This document shows positions 50,001 to 62,190 of a DNA stretch of 64,000 bases, piece by piece. Position numbers and translations under genes: made by a program. The stretch spans positions 62,001 through 126,000 of the forward strand of contig LUCM01004803.1 in NCBI GenBank assembly GCA_008360955.1, written 5' to 3'. Position 1 is the first letter of the stretch. Each line of letters begins with the position of its first letter. Source of the stretch: Fasciolopsis buskii (Eukaryota; Platyhelminthes; Trematoda; Plagiorchiida; Fasciolidae). The notes beneath the pieces are model-generated. The model had not been told where the DNA came from. It searched no databases and saw nothing but the letters and a program-made list of their open reading frames with translations.

Positions 50001-52863
50001 TTATGGAAACTGGCTTAGCCTAAATGAATGGAAAACGAGAACAATGCATTATATCTATTGAAACCACTGACCATGTATCACCTAATAGACGGGTTGCAGA
50101 AAACCACAGGTGTGGTTCCCAGATTGCGAAAAACTGAATTAACTTTTCCCATTCATTAATAGTACCCGGTGTTTGTTTATCGGAGTCCCAGGTTTCTTCG
50201 TCTTAATTGTAAATGACAATGGTAATATCAGAGCGTTTCAGTTCCAATCTTTTCCTATCCTCTTTATATTCTCAAGTGGCTTCGGTCAGGCAGTAACCTA
50301 TTCTCAATCATTATTTGGGCAAATGACTACGCCAGCCTGACTGAACCTTTATAGGCTGTCCCAATGCGGTCGGGTTCAGTATCGATCGTGATCGTGTTTT
50401 AAACCAGCCGGTCCAATTTATCTCCCACCCCATCGTGATCTCTCGTTTATGGAGAAACTCACTGCACTGTACAAGCTACTCAATGTCGCTTTAGTATCCA
50501 AAGGTTCGTTGGTTCTACCCATGGATGGATATGAGAACAATCTAGATCAGAATTGTGACAAATTTTGACCGTATCAGTGTTTGGCATCGTCTGCTAAAAT
50601 CAAGACCAGTGCCGTGATCAATTATTACACCATATCATGAAACTAAATTTATTTGATGATCTTTTCATATGTGCTTTCCAAATTTTCACAAATAAATGCA
50701 AAGCATTCATTTAGGATACCAGATTTAATTGCCTTCATACAAATGGAAGGACAAGCAACATGTCAGAGAGAGAGAGATAAGCAAAGACAAAACCCACAAA
50801 TAAATTTGTCTATTATGGAATTGAATAATGCCTGCAGAATTCGGTTAAGCATGAGAGTAGGCTTTTCGCCTATGTATTTGTTGTCTAAATCCGACGCACT
50901 AAAAACGACCTAATTTTTAAACTGTAGCATGACAGAAATATGGACATATTGCGTTTTTAGTTAGGCATATTCCAAGGCTAGAATTTTTACACCACTCAAC
51001 GGTTTCCCTTCCATTTTATCAAGGATGATGACAGTGCTAGGAGAACCCTTTCTAACCTCTTGGCGCTCTCAAGCTTACAGATATGACCGGCGCGGAAATT
51101 TTACACCAACGTATTTCAGAAGCTTGAACTTAGACTCCAACGGTTCTTCTGTCCAGAAACCTACAGAACAACCTTCACTCAAATGATCCCTTAATAGTCC
51201 TCTTATCCCAAACTATTGAAGCTTTTTAGATATTAAATATCTAGCTTCCGTATTAATATATACTAACATTGAATCCAACTTGTAAATTATTTGTGAACCA
51301 TGCCGAAAACGAGTTTGACATGGAGATGCTTCCTGAGGATAATACCAATTAACTGCTAACCAACACAGCAAATCGTACAACGGAAATATTATAGCATTAA
51401 CATACAGCATAATTTTTATTCATATTTCAGTTAGCCTTATGTTCCCCTGCATCATCATCTCGCTTATTTTACCAACGTTGGCACCGAATATTTTTCCATA
51501 TGATTCAAGTCAGTGGACTTAGATGAAAGCAGTCTGAATTCTTATTTCAACAAATCGTTTCCTTTGGCAGCGAGATGAATTTCCGTCTTGAATTTTATCT
51601 GCTTGCGTAAGCTATCTTGATGGTAGTAACAATTAGAATCCTAAGTGTTAGACTTGTGGTTGCGTGTAACAAAGAGTAGGGTACGATGTCCATGTATCAG
51701 CTGACCTAATTACAGTTTCATATTAATTACCTTGCAATAGAGAAGAAATCACAAGGAAAGTACTTTCATTTAACTGCGTACATATTATTGGCCTGATACA
51801 GGAGGGGCCATTTGGTGACTCACTTTAACATTTACCGATTTTGTGAGAGAAGGCCTGTTGGACTACTCATTAGTAGAACAAATTCGATCTTCAATTAATT
51901 AGTTCTCAGGGCGAAACTTTCATTTTTCCAATCAGCAGAACGCTTTGTTCACCATGTTCTGTTTACCCATCAGGGTAAAGTAGAAACACAGCACTTCACC
52001 CATAGTTCGTTCTAATTCAAGGAACTCTGCTGATGACTCAGGTAGGATCTAGAGCCAAAAGATATTGTTATAGGATAGCAAAATTCTGATGTTTTTTAGC
52101 ATGTTCATGAATTGTTCTTTGTTTCCTTACTTTGACAAAAATTTCATCTCAAAGACCAAATTTCTTTTGATTGCCCGCGTCCTTGAAGAACGAAAAATTA
52201 TTTGAAGAACTTTCTGTGCGGTTACTGTGGCATTTAGCTACAAAAAATGCAGTCCAAAGCTCCTGGGGAGAGGCGCTTCAACCCCGAATTCTGAGAGATA
52301 CTTCGGGATTGAGATTTTAACTAAAAAAATTATTTTAACTAGAGAAAAATGATTCACGCATGGATGGTTACCTCAGAAAATTAGGCGACTCTAACGAGTC
52401 GACGGGAATGCAGATCAATCACTGGGGTTAGACTAAGGCGAATTGTCAGCAGCTCAAGACTGATATAAGCAACTGTGAATTCTTAGTATCTTCCGGGAAA
52501 GAAATAAAGGCAAATCATATGGATGACTCCGGAGACGGCGTCTTTAAGGTATAAGTACATTCTCTAGTCCTAAAATCTGTGAAGGAAGGAAAGTGAAGTT
52601 TTCCTTTGGTTCATAGGCAGCGGCCAGAAGGTAAAGCGTGGATCGGTAGCATAAGTGAAAATGAGTCACAACCAGTTTTTACTTTTGTAATAGTTCTGCT
52701 AATCACTTTGCGTTCCACATCGATTCGTATGAAGTCAACATTACTTTCTAAATTCTGGTGAAAACCCCCTAGGTTTAGTCTTTGATATTTTATAGTTAAT
52801 TTCTGTAAGCCTACTGCTTCACTGTTAGTCAAAATAGACTAGATGTCTAACTTTCCAATTTAG

Positions 52864-53236
52864 AAATGGGGTGGGTTTACTTCGTAATTCATCAAAACTG
52901 GACTTTGAGCCACATGCGAAGGGGAAGCTAGAAGACCAAGAATCCCTAGCCGACAATTTCAGTGTCATTCACTCATCTCAGCTGTATAAAAGTAGGCATA
53001 ATGGAACGTTGGAAAATATCCGGGAACTGGTTGCATTTCACGAAGTAAAACCAACGCTAAGGTTGATCGGTCCCCATTTGTTCTGGAGTCCACTTTTACA
53101 AAGGATTCCGGTCAGCTGCAAAAGATTCTTCTGAATTCCAACAAATCGACTGTCCCGTAATGGAACCAGGCGTCTTCCACAATTTATCTTTGCAACATGG
53201 ACCAGTTATTATAAAAAAATTAGAAGAGTACGTTCG
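52864..53236 (+). CDS. Possible exons of an unidentified gene (upstream part)
   Basis: After an acceptor (aactttccaatttag) a frame is open for about 90 codons, to 53134. It includes KGKLEDQESLADNFSVIHSS. From a second acceptor (gattccggtcag, ending at 53115) another frame runs 39 codons, with QQIDCPVMEPGVFHNLSLQH, to a donor cg|gtatgt at 53236. The two frames differ, so either a short intron (donor perhaps at 52990) or a frameshift separates them. The composition is protein-like but no family is recognised. A repeat with a tRNA-like core begins 35 bp after the last donor, as would be expected inside an intron. Confidence 0.3.
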
Positions 53237-53270
53237 GTATGTTGGTTTCCGCTTTTCATTTGATTACATT

Positions 53271-53775
53271 TTAGTAGTAGGAGATTGAATGTTTTCATGA
53301 AATAATTCACCATGTGATATCATCGGTCAACTGACGATAGAGAAACCATCGAAGCACTGTACAGCTGTTTCATCCAGCTTGTTAGGAATCATGAGCAGTG
53401 CATGTGGACCGCGCCCGAACTGGGACGCGAACCCGAACAAGGACGAACGATTGTGAGTCGAACGCCTTAGCCATTGCGCTACCGGGCAGGCTGTGAACGG
53501 TTTGTTCAACTTCTTCACCACATCATGTTGCACCTATCCGTGACTGATTTGCACGGTTACTGTCCGTTAGCTCACAGCGATCGACCCCTACTCACTCATA
53601 GATGACTTCTGTGCAGGTAGCCTAAGTACGACGAAGGCTTTGGATATGACCTACAGAGCTTCATTACTTGATACATTCCTAACAAGGATGAAACAGCTGT
53701 ACAGTGCTTCCATGGTTTCTTTATGGTGACTTGAGCGATGATATCACATGGTGAATTATTTCATTTGATTACTCA
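53271..53775 (-). mobile_element. Inverted-repeat element with tRNA-like core, copy A
   Basis: The left arm (53271-53405, ttagtagtaggagattgaat...) recurs inverted at about 53676-53775 (cctaacaaggatgaaacagc...ggtgaattatttcat). Between the arms lies a tRNA-like segment on the minus strand (53411-53490) and a body of about 180 bp, also inverted relative to the body of the copy at 63629. The element has no coding capacity. It sits in a presumed intron. Confidence 0.65.
53411..53490 (-). tRNA. tRNA-derived core (pseudo-tRNA), not a functional tRNA
   Basis: On the minus strand an A box (TAGCGCAATGG) and a B box (GGTTCGCGTCC) are present with tRNA-like spacing. The anticodon arm CGA-ctcacaa-TCG would read CAC. 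The acceptor stem does not pair properly, and the segment is embedded in repeat sequence, so I read it as an internal pol III promoter of a SINE-type element rather than a tRNA gene. Confidence 0.55.
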
Positions 53776-54592
53776 AAGTAATTTTGTTTTCAAAGAGTTC
53801 TTTTGGTGAATTACTATTCTAAATTAGTACCTGACAACTTGACGTGGATATTTGCATCTCTAATGAATCTTTCGTTGATAATCAAAAGCATGCTTTTTTC
53901 TTCTATTCGCTGTCATTTTTTTAATTTACTTCTGGGTCAGATTTCGACTAGCTTCAAACTGTACACATTTAAAAAGCCACATGAACTGCACGATGAACCT
54001 GTGCAGAGGCATCATTTGGTTCAGGAAAAATTTTGCGAAATTGTTTCTAACTGTGTTTCACAAAATTGGTCCACGGAAAACTCTGCTTTCGACATCTGAA
54101 TTGGGTATGCCCTTGAAGTCTGGAAAACGCCACTTTACTTCAGATTCTGGAGAAATTCTGAAGCAGTTAGTCTGTCTTTTCTTCAACATAATCAGAGAAT
54201 TTTAATTGATTACTCTTATAGTAGACGATGTACTCATCTGTCCATCTTGCTCGGACTTCGGTTAATTGTTTGTATATTCTAACCGCCCAATTAGCAGATT
54301 GAAAATGGTGTGTTGACAAACGTTTTTGTACGCCCCGATAAGAAAATAACTTTTTATTTGGAAAATGAAGCAAACAAAAGTATTTCTCCAGAACTCATGC
54401 TGAATGGATTTGATGTAAGGAATGCTTGAACACTGAACTTGTAGAATACGAAGCCCTGTGAATTTTTTCACAGTCTGGACGACCACACGCAGCCATGTGA
54501 TTACTGTGGTTGCGTCAAGTAGTTTGGTTTTCTGTTTGATGAGATGGCCTCTTGGAACTGCTGTTGACTTTGTGGTGGTGTCATTTTTTCAG

Positions 54593-54692
54593 CCACGGTG
54601 AAGCAGCTGTCCCAGCGTAGCATGCACTGGGACAGCGACCTTCAAAAGGATTGCGTGACTGACATGGAAGGTGCGGAAACAGGAAAACCAAG
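54593..54692 (+). CDS. Candidate internal exon, unidentified gene
   Basis: A 100-nt segment lies between a strong acceptor (gtcattttttcag) and a strong donor (ccaag|gtgagc). Only one of the three frames is open, entering after one base and leaving with two bases. The peptide includes QLSQRSMHWDSDLQKD and ends in EGAETGKP. The two leftover bases (AG) join in frame to the next candidate exon at 55374. The family is not recognised. Confidence 0.42.
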
Positions 54693-55373
54693 GTGAGCCA
54701 AAGCTCAGTAGACGTAAGAAAAATCAGCAACATGTAGACTGAAACTAATATGAGGATATGCGAGATACAAAATGAACCACTGCGAGAGACGTTGAGCGTG
54801 AATAGTCCTGTTTTCTTCTGGGAGTTCAGATAACTTTTTGAAAATACTCAGGGTGGATCACGCTGATGTACGATAGTCAACCAAAAAACAGTACGAATTG
54901 GTTCAATAAATGATCTTGCACGTGACTTCGATTAAACGTAAGGCGGATGACAAGTGATGGCAACATCTAAAAAGAGCCAGCCAATAAGCACTTCTTGAAT
55001 AATTTTAAAACCAGGAAGCATCATTTCTTCATATGGATGTCATTTTAAGCATAGCCAGTTCGTCAATAAGGTAGATGCTATAGAAGATGATAGTGGTTGA
55101 CCATGTGCTCATCATTTCTCAATTCAAAAATACACGTCAGTTGCATTAAGTGCATGAAAAATATGTTCCACTATTGAGGTATTGAAGGGATTACCGAAGC
55201 ACCCTAATGCGAATTATCAAGGCTTTTATTCGCATGCTGATTTACAGTGGGTTAATTTTGTGGTTAATTGACATGCTCGCTGGGTTACTGGTGACTTTAT
55301 TATCTGTTGCTTCCTTCCAAACAATTTGCTTTTGAATTTATTCGGAAGCGTGCTAGCTTCATGCATTTTGCAG

Positions 55374-55459
55374 GGAAGAACTTCCTCCCGTTGAAGATCA
55401 GTGTATCCGGGCCAGCGACTGGGTTCGTGTTCATCACGTGCAGATCCTGAGTTTATATT
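55374..55459 (+). CDS. Candidate internal exon, in phase with the exon at 54593
   Basis: The acceptor (catgcattttgcag) and donor (tatatt|gtaaga) enclose 86 nt. The first base completes an Arg codon with the AG left by 54593-54692. The product EELPPVEDQCIRASDWVRVH continues in frame for 28 codons and leaves in phase 1. The matching phase over two well-formed splice junctions is the main support. A minus-strand frame of 96 codons (55434-55724) overlaps its end, so an opposite-strand gene is not excluded. Confidence 0.38.
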
Positions 55460-55724
55460 GTAAGAATGGCAGACCGGTTATAACTGTGGCCAGACTCCGA
55501 ATCTGATTTTTTGCTAGAAATCCGTGAAACAGTTCGGTTGATATTTGATCCGTTATTGGTTTACCAAATGCAAATATCTTGTTTATCTCGATCAGTAGAC
55601 TTGCTTTAGTTATAGATCTCGGACGGCTTGTTGTACAGAGACCACTGGGAACATAATCAGTCTTCAGCTTTTTCAACAATTTTATCGGTCTCTTTATTTT
55701 GCAACTCAAACTGTTGAGTTTCAA
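55434..55724 (-). CDS. Open frame of 96 codons on the minus strand, unassigned
   Basis: The frame starts at an alternative codon and contains KASLLIEINKIFAFGKPITD. It has basic and hydrophobic character but no known motif. It overlaps the 3' end of the plus-strand exon candidate at 55374-55459. It could be an exon of a minus-strand gene shared with the 55765-55983 frame, but no consistent splice junction joins them: the latter stops at TGA first. Confidence 0.15.
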   Translation of the reverse strand: MKLNSLSCKIKRPIKLLKKLKTDYVPSGLCTTSRPRSITKASLLIEINKIFAFGKPITDQISTELFHGFLAKNQIRSLATVITGLPFLQYKLRICT

Positions 55725-55775
55725 GTCTTTGGAGTCGTGAGATTCCCCACTATACCATAAACATTCATTTTCCAG

Positions 55776-55903
55776 TCAAAGAGAGATTGTCAGTGCCTTT
55801 GCAGCCATATCTATTCTTGTCCGCGTTCTTCAAACCCCCAGTACCAGATATGTGCTTGACCTCCGCCACCTGGAACTCAGACATGTACTGCTCGCCACTC
55901 TGA
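55776..55903 (+). CDS. Possible terminal exon following 55374-55459
   Basis: An acceptor (attcattttccag) precedes two bases that complete a Phe codon from the previous candidate exon. The frame then runs through SVPLQPYLFLSAFFKPPV to TGA 55901-55903. The phase fits and the block is GC-rich. The minus strand is open across the same block for 72 codons, with its own protein-like composition (SEFQVAEVKHISGTGG), so either strand may be the coding one. Confidence 0.22.
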
Positions 55904-55983
55904 AAACAATTGCTCAAAGCACATCTTTTCGGTCCTACATTAGGAATCACCGATGAACAGAAACGCTTATCCACTAGGGTCAC

Positions 55984-58900
55984 ATTTCAGAAACTCTTGA
56001 TTTCTTTCTGCTAGTTTGTTTAGAGTCTCTCGGAAGCAGATTACGCTCTGGGGTAAGCAACATGAATTAGACTGCGGAATAGTCAGGGACTATGTGAAGT
56101 GAACATTGATACACGTGTCTGCCATACGGGGATAATTTTCAGATAAAAGTATATGATAAAACTTAAGTGTTAAGTGAATTTAAGTCAACTTCTAGTCAAC
56201 GGAAATTCAACTTACAGGTTTTCTAATCTAATTACGTACTCGAGTAATTTACAAGTAGCCAGTAGATAACAGCCTTTCCTCGCGAGTTCAGAATTGCTAG
56301 TTTTTTCTTAAAACGGCGGTTATCATGCTGCTGTTCAACAAAAATGATTCTTCCATGGTTGATTAAATCTCATCTGTGAGTGACTATTGATGGGATTAAA
56401 CTGCATTACGGAAAAGTATACGGAGTAAGCGCAATAGAAAACCGCTAACGCGTGACCGCTTCACATCTAGACAACCATCGACAGCATTATTTTCTGCTTT
56501 TCGAGGTTTTTGCTCATGAGTAGCAAACTTATCCTAGGTGAAATAGTGTAGCTATGACTATTCGGAAACCATTCGAAATGGTGCGGGAGTGTCAAAATAG
56601 TAATGACTTATTTTCCGTAGTTCCGTAATGCAGAGTACTTTCTATATTCATCATGAAGATATTTTTTGTGTTTGGTTAAAACCGTAGCAATGGCAAAGTG
56701 AACTTTACCGAATCCATCAATAGTTAGAAGACGGCTGGAGATCACCGAATTCACACAAACAAGAACCAGCTAAATGTATCTTGAATGAACAGGTTATTGA
56801 TTGGTACATTTTGGTTGGAAACTACCAGCTCGATGATGCATATTAATTATTGAAAATTATCGGAAAGTGGATATCTGAAGAAGACCTTCCTTGGAAATTT
56901 TTTGCAACCTTTCCGACACAAAAGTAACTCCGTTTGTACCGATGTGTAATCAGCGGCAGATATGTTCAATTCATTGTGACATGTTTCGTATGAAAAATAA
57001 TATGAAGAGATAAAGAGATGATTACCAGTGCCTATGTAAAGACTGAACAAGGAATATTAAGGTGTGTCACTTGGAGTCAACTGGTACCAGACTTGGACAT
57101 CAATGTTAGGTACCTGCTTGGGAAATCACGCTGGGTAGTCCGGAGTCACGGAAGTGGTTATCACACAGCAGCTGATTGTAAACACAACGAGCTGGTTGCC
57201 TGAAAAAACTATAAATTACTGGAGACTAATTATCTGTTAAACGATTTCTAGGAAATGAATATACAAAACTTGCACGCCAACCTGATGATAATTTACTCCA
57301 CCATTTCTGCAAATTTGGTCAAATTTAATCCAAGCTTAAATTTTAATTCCTAAGTTGGCATGTTTCGCAGCCATTGTTGATGAACTCCTCCGGATAGTCA
57401 ATTTGCTTTGGAATTAAAACGGTCGAAGAGTACACCGGGACTGACAGCATATTCCGGTGACACAATGACTGACTTAGGATTGATTGCGCTGGTATAAAAG
57501 GATATTCAACTGCCTGAACTCTTGGTACTCGTGAGCCTGAGCCTCTCAGGAGGCATTAATCAACAGCGCCTGAAGAAATAGTTCCGGTTATTACTGATTG
57601 TTTGAACTGTTGTAAATTCACTCAATCTACTATCGCCTATCACTACACTCTCCCGCGTGTCGTGAAAACTCTTAATCCAGCCCATTCTCTTCTGGTTATC
57701 TCAGTCTCCCCTTGGCAAACTATCACGTCTTAAGATAAGGATGGAACCAGATTCTTGCATCTCGTGAAATATCACTTCGATTTTCTCCGATCAGGGTTTT
57801 GCTAGTTTCATCCGTGTGGACTAGGTCATCAGTGACTTTGTCTATTCCCTTCCGCATAATTTTATCACTTGTTCCCATCATAGTTTATCCAGTAGCAGAA
57901 TTTCAGAATGTGGACATGTAATACGTGGGAGAATGAGGATCATTCGAGATAAAAATCGTTCACTGAAACTTGAATGCAGTATTAATAAAAGCTTTTGATT
58001 GAAATTAAAAAGCGATTAATTTAACAGACTACTGTAATCATAACAGATTTTAGAGCCACGGGAACAAACCATTCTCAAGCACTTTCACTTTTGGGATTCA
58101 GTCGATCGATTCTGAAAGCGGGAGAAAATAGGTTTACCAGAAATGTTTTCAAGCTGCCTTTGCGACAACCAAACTTATTGGAGTTTATATACACCCGCTG
58201 CAGTGGACGAACTGGCTCCGTAATCACAAGAATTCACAAGGCAATTCTTCATCCGCATACATCCAGTAAGCTGATTAAGGACAATCATTCTGACCGAGAA
58301 GAAAAACTCAATTAATTATTAAGTCTAGAATGCGTACAATTAAGTCCTACCAACTGAATCGACTTTGCAAGTTCTTTTATTGTGCCTGTTCCATTCGACC
58401 AGATTTCGTCTACTCCGCGAAAGCAAGATGATGCATCCACACAAAATGTGATTAATTTTGCTTAAGGCGATTATGGTTATTTGTTTTTTTACGAACTGAG
58501 CAGTTTTCGAATAAAAGACTAAGACTCGAGAATGCGAAAGAGGGGAAATCACTTTTCGTAAATGTTAGCGAATCTGTTTCACTTAGGTGTGTTCCTGGCG
58601 GCAGACTGATTGCTTATAAACATATTTTTCCTACGGTTCTGTGTACGTTTGCGGTTAACTGATTGGAGGTTCGGGACAAACGTCACGAAAACAATGCACA
58701 GTTAGTTGAAGGCTATTGATTCCATTATTGGGTTTATCAACCTGCTCTATGAATGACCGGAAATTTTGTTCTGGAATCCCAAGGGCAGCCACGTGAAAGT
58801 GACCAGTGTGGTCAGAGTAGAGCTACGACATAGCATTCACAGTTTCAGTCGGGGTTAACGGGTGTCTATAGCAACCATGAATGATGTTTCGCTTTTACAC

Positions 58901-61199
58901 TGCATTATTTTTGGTGCTGCTAGTTTAGTTGACAAGCAGATTCATTCCATGCACGTACCACCTACTTTGAAATTCTTTCTAACGATTCACCATTGCATTG
59001 TTATTGTACCCTAGTTTACCATTTTGGCCCATGATTACCTGTCTGTTCAAGTCGTATCAGAATAATCGGCGCCACCAAATGAGCTGGTATATCCGCTCAG
59101 GATTAACGCCGGTTTATTATCAACGATTTTCGTCTTTAGTTTTTTCCGTTGCGGAAGAACTTTACTACGACGGATTTGTCTAAGCCAAACATATTTTGCC
59201 CAGACAATTTGGACCAAAATAAAATCCCCGCGTAGTATTTTTTAGACCGTGAGCTTTAAAAATGCAGATTTTTGTGTACAGTATAATTCACACACTATCG
59301 GGCAAATCTATCGGGTTTCGTTATCGCCAATAGATGAGTGATTCTATAGGTTTCCGAAAGCATGAGAACAAATTACATTTTAGTGAACCTTTTTATACGG
59401 AAATCGTCAATTATCCTAAGATTGGAGACATCTGGTTACTATTTGTTATGATAACGAAACTTACTGGGCATGATAAATGAACAAAAAACGCGTTGCTAAG
59501 TGCTCATCTCTCATCTGGTCGAAAAGATCCGCCGAATAGCAGATATCGAAACTATGATTCTTGCTTCTAATCGGGGCTATGAAGATTTCCGCGAGTGTTT
59601 TGAGCTGAGAAACTTGGACTAATTAAGATAAGCTAGTTTCATTGTTTAGGATTTAATGGTAGGTGATGAAAGTACTGAATGTTTAGGTAACTTATTACTA
59701 TGCGAATAAATCACACCTGACCTGTAAATCGGACTGGGATGAGTAGATTCCACCGAATGACAAAACTATCGGAGATCGAAAGCGTCGAACACAGCACCCA
59801 AACGTCCGGAGTGTGTGGGGTCAGATAGACAGCACAATTATCAACAGCCATCCTACTGGCAAAGATGTTGCCAGTTAAACGTGAGAATTTTGCTTAGTTA
59901 TAAGAAAGGGATATTGGGGAAAAAGGAAATAAAATCAGATGCACAGGCGGTCCACTGACATAATAAATGCCTGATGAAGATCGAAGTTTTTAAATTCTAG
60001 CGATATCTCTTTTTCCATTCACTATGTTCGATGCTCGCAGTGAATGAAAACTAGCAAGGTAGTACAGTACCGAACTCACAGGATACTAAGCGGAATCCGG
60101 CTGGCTCAGTTTTCAGCATCCCGGCAAACCGAATACAGGACCAGTTGCGTTCCTGATTAACAAGTCACTCCTCGCCGCTTTTGCGTACCGATGATGGCCT
60201 TTGGAATAAAACATTATTATTCGTACCCGCCTCAGATTCCCCATTAAGTTAATTTTTCGGTCTGACTGATACATTCAAAGACGTATTTCTTTTAATAGAC
60301 TCATTTATGAGTGTAAACTGACGGTGGTATCAATCTGATCCATATATGATCCCTATTTTTTTCCAACATTATGTATGCTCTATCGGCCATGTAAAATGCA
60401 AACCAAATTGAATTTGAATATTTCATTTGAGATTTAGATCCTACAAGGTACCTACCAGTCACGTCTGTTTTTCGCACTTAATGCAGTGAAAACTAATCAG
60501 TTTAAGAAAAATAGAAGAAATTGTTCAATAAGCAAAACAAATTTACTATTACTTCAAATTCAACCCTAGTGCCTCCAAATGTTTACTCTTACTGCATTGA
60601 TCAGTCGATTACCACATCCTCGAGGCACTTCTTAAACAAATCTGATCGAGTATTTCGAAAAAAACCTAACTTCATCGCAGGCAAATGTGTGGTCGGGTTG
60701 GGTTGTGAATGCAGACGATGCTATATTGCGTACAGATTGTCCACTAGTCTACATGGCTTTTTATGTGGTCCGTTAGTCATCATTCTTACTTTGCCGTTAA
60801 CGAAAACCAGTTACGACTTCAAGTTTGAACCGGGAACAAAACAGCAAACGATTGGTATGTATTCGGTGGCATGCGTTACCAGCTGATTTCCTGTTGAAAA
60901 CTTAGGGTCTATGTAACCATCTCCTTGTCAGCTTGGAGCTGGAAATTTATCTTTTGCAGCAGTTTTGATTCAAATGTCCTTTTAGTAACTACACTCTATG
61001 TACACAGTTGTAAAGATACATTGAGAAGCCGAAATATTTTAGAGAGGTGAAGTCCCCATAATAACGAGTTTTGTCCAATGGCTAATAAGGACAGCTGTTA
61101 TCGAATTCCATCGGAAACAACAAACGGAGGCCAAAGCTTCCAGTAGGTTTTTGCAAGTTTAAAGTATGACGGCAGAGAGACGTGATAATTGACACACAC
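55984..61199. other. No supported gene
   Basis: Frames at 57018-57203, 58091-58315, 58998-59183 and 60521-60886 (121 codons, Cys- and Thr-rich) are protein-like in places, but lack splice context or a known motif. Confidence 0.45.
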
Positions 61200-61800
61200 G
61201 TATTGGGCACGCCAAGTCCAAACATATAACCCCATCGAGCAGCCGCATCAACCGAATCAAAGCTGTTCTAATGTGCAAAACAGGGGAATAGCAGGCCTTC
61301 GGTAGGGGCATCGATACCAAATTAGTTGTCATAGAGTGAATGCGTGGTCGATGCAGTCTTGAGCTGGACGAAACCCAGCTTTCATCGCATGGATCTGTTC
61401 TTCAATTTGGACAGTTAGTTTACGGACAGCATTGAACGCGCGAACTTTTGATGCAATTATAATTAAGCTGATTCCTTTTTGATCACCTCAAGATGGTTAC
61501 TAGCCTTCCTCAAAGATTGTGGTTATGGCCAATTCCATCCAACCCAGAGAAACATTTTCCTATATTATGCTTTGAGGATTACATGCGTTAGTTCCTTCAC
61601 TATATGAAATCCTGCAGTTTCTACTAAAGCAAGCAGCAAACTATCTGGACCTGGGGCCTTGAGACACTTTAAGACTGTAAGTACTGAACAAACGTGAGCT
61701 TATTTGGGAGGGTCTAAATGTACTCACCACTGAATACCGCACTCAGCAAGAAACACGGCGGTTAGCCCCAGCGGCTAGTTGAACTGGTGATTACATGGAT
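61200..61800 (-). mobile_element. Decayed non-LTR (LINE) reverse transcriptase fragment
   Basis: Minus-strand translation with several stops and frameshifts gives, in order, LKCLKAPGPDSLLLALVETA (about 61680-61620), KELTHVILKA, and then AGFRPAQDCIDHAFTL (about 61379-61332). After that comes YRRPAIPLF. These match, in correct order, the conserved LINE reverse transcriptase blocks KAPGPDG, the segment before motif A (GFRPGRSC-DHIFTLRQ) and the start of motif A. The catalytic YADD block is not found. The copy is dead and old. The adjacent 61800-62190 is GC-rich and may be its upstream part. Confidence 0.75.
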
Positions 61801-62190
61801 CAGTTCATCCCATAATGCAGCGGTAAAGACCATGATTGGGAAGCCCGTTGGCATCTCAGGCTATCTGGCTGAGGTCACTCCTTTTAAATCTGGAAAACGA
61901 ATAGAGTCGAAAATATTTGGAAGCTCACTGAGGCAGCAGCTGATCCGAAAATCAGCGTGGAATGTCGATCACCAGTTCTAACGATGTCCTCGGCGTTTAC
62001 ATTGAGCTCAATTTTCACTGCCAGACGGGACTGGTTAGCGGCTAAATCCGTTGTGACTGAACTGCGTATGTGCGTACGTTGCAGGAAGAACGGTAACACC
62101 TGGCAGTTTGCTGTTTTGTAGGTGTTGCCGCAACTGATCAATCAAGCAGAGTACAGCGCCGATTTCTCGAGAGTCCAACGCTGCCCTAGG
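61801..62190 (-). repeat. Possible 5' extension of the LINE remnant
   Basis: GC-rich sequence directly upstream of the reverse transcriptase remnant on the minus strand. Open pieces of 60-85 codons occur on both strands, but I recognise no endonuclease or RT motif. Proximity and composition are the only support. Confidence 0.25.

Noticed and set aside
55765..55983. Minus-strand frame with DKNRYG, reminiscent of the KNRY motif of tyrosine phosphatases
   Set aside because: The residues after the motif do not follow the phosphatase pattern, and no signature-motif exon (HCSxGxGR) was found.
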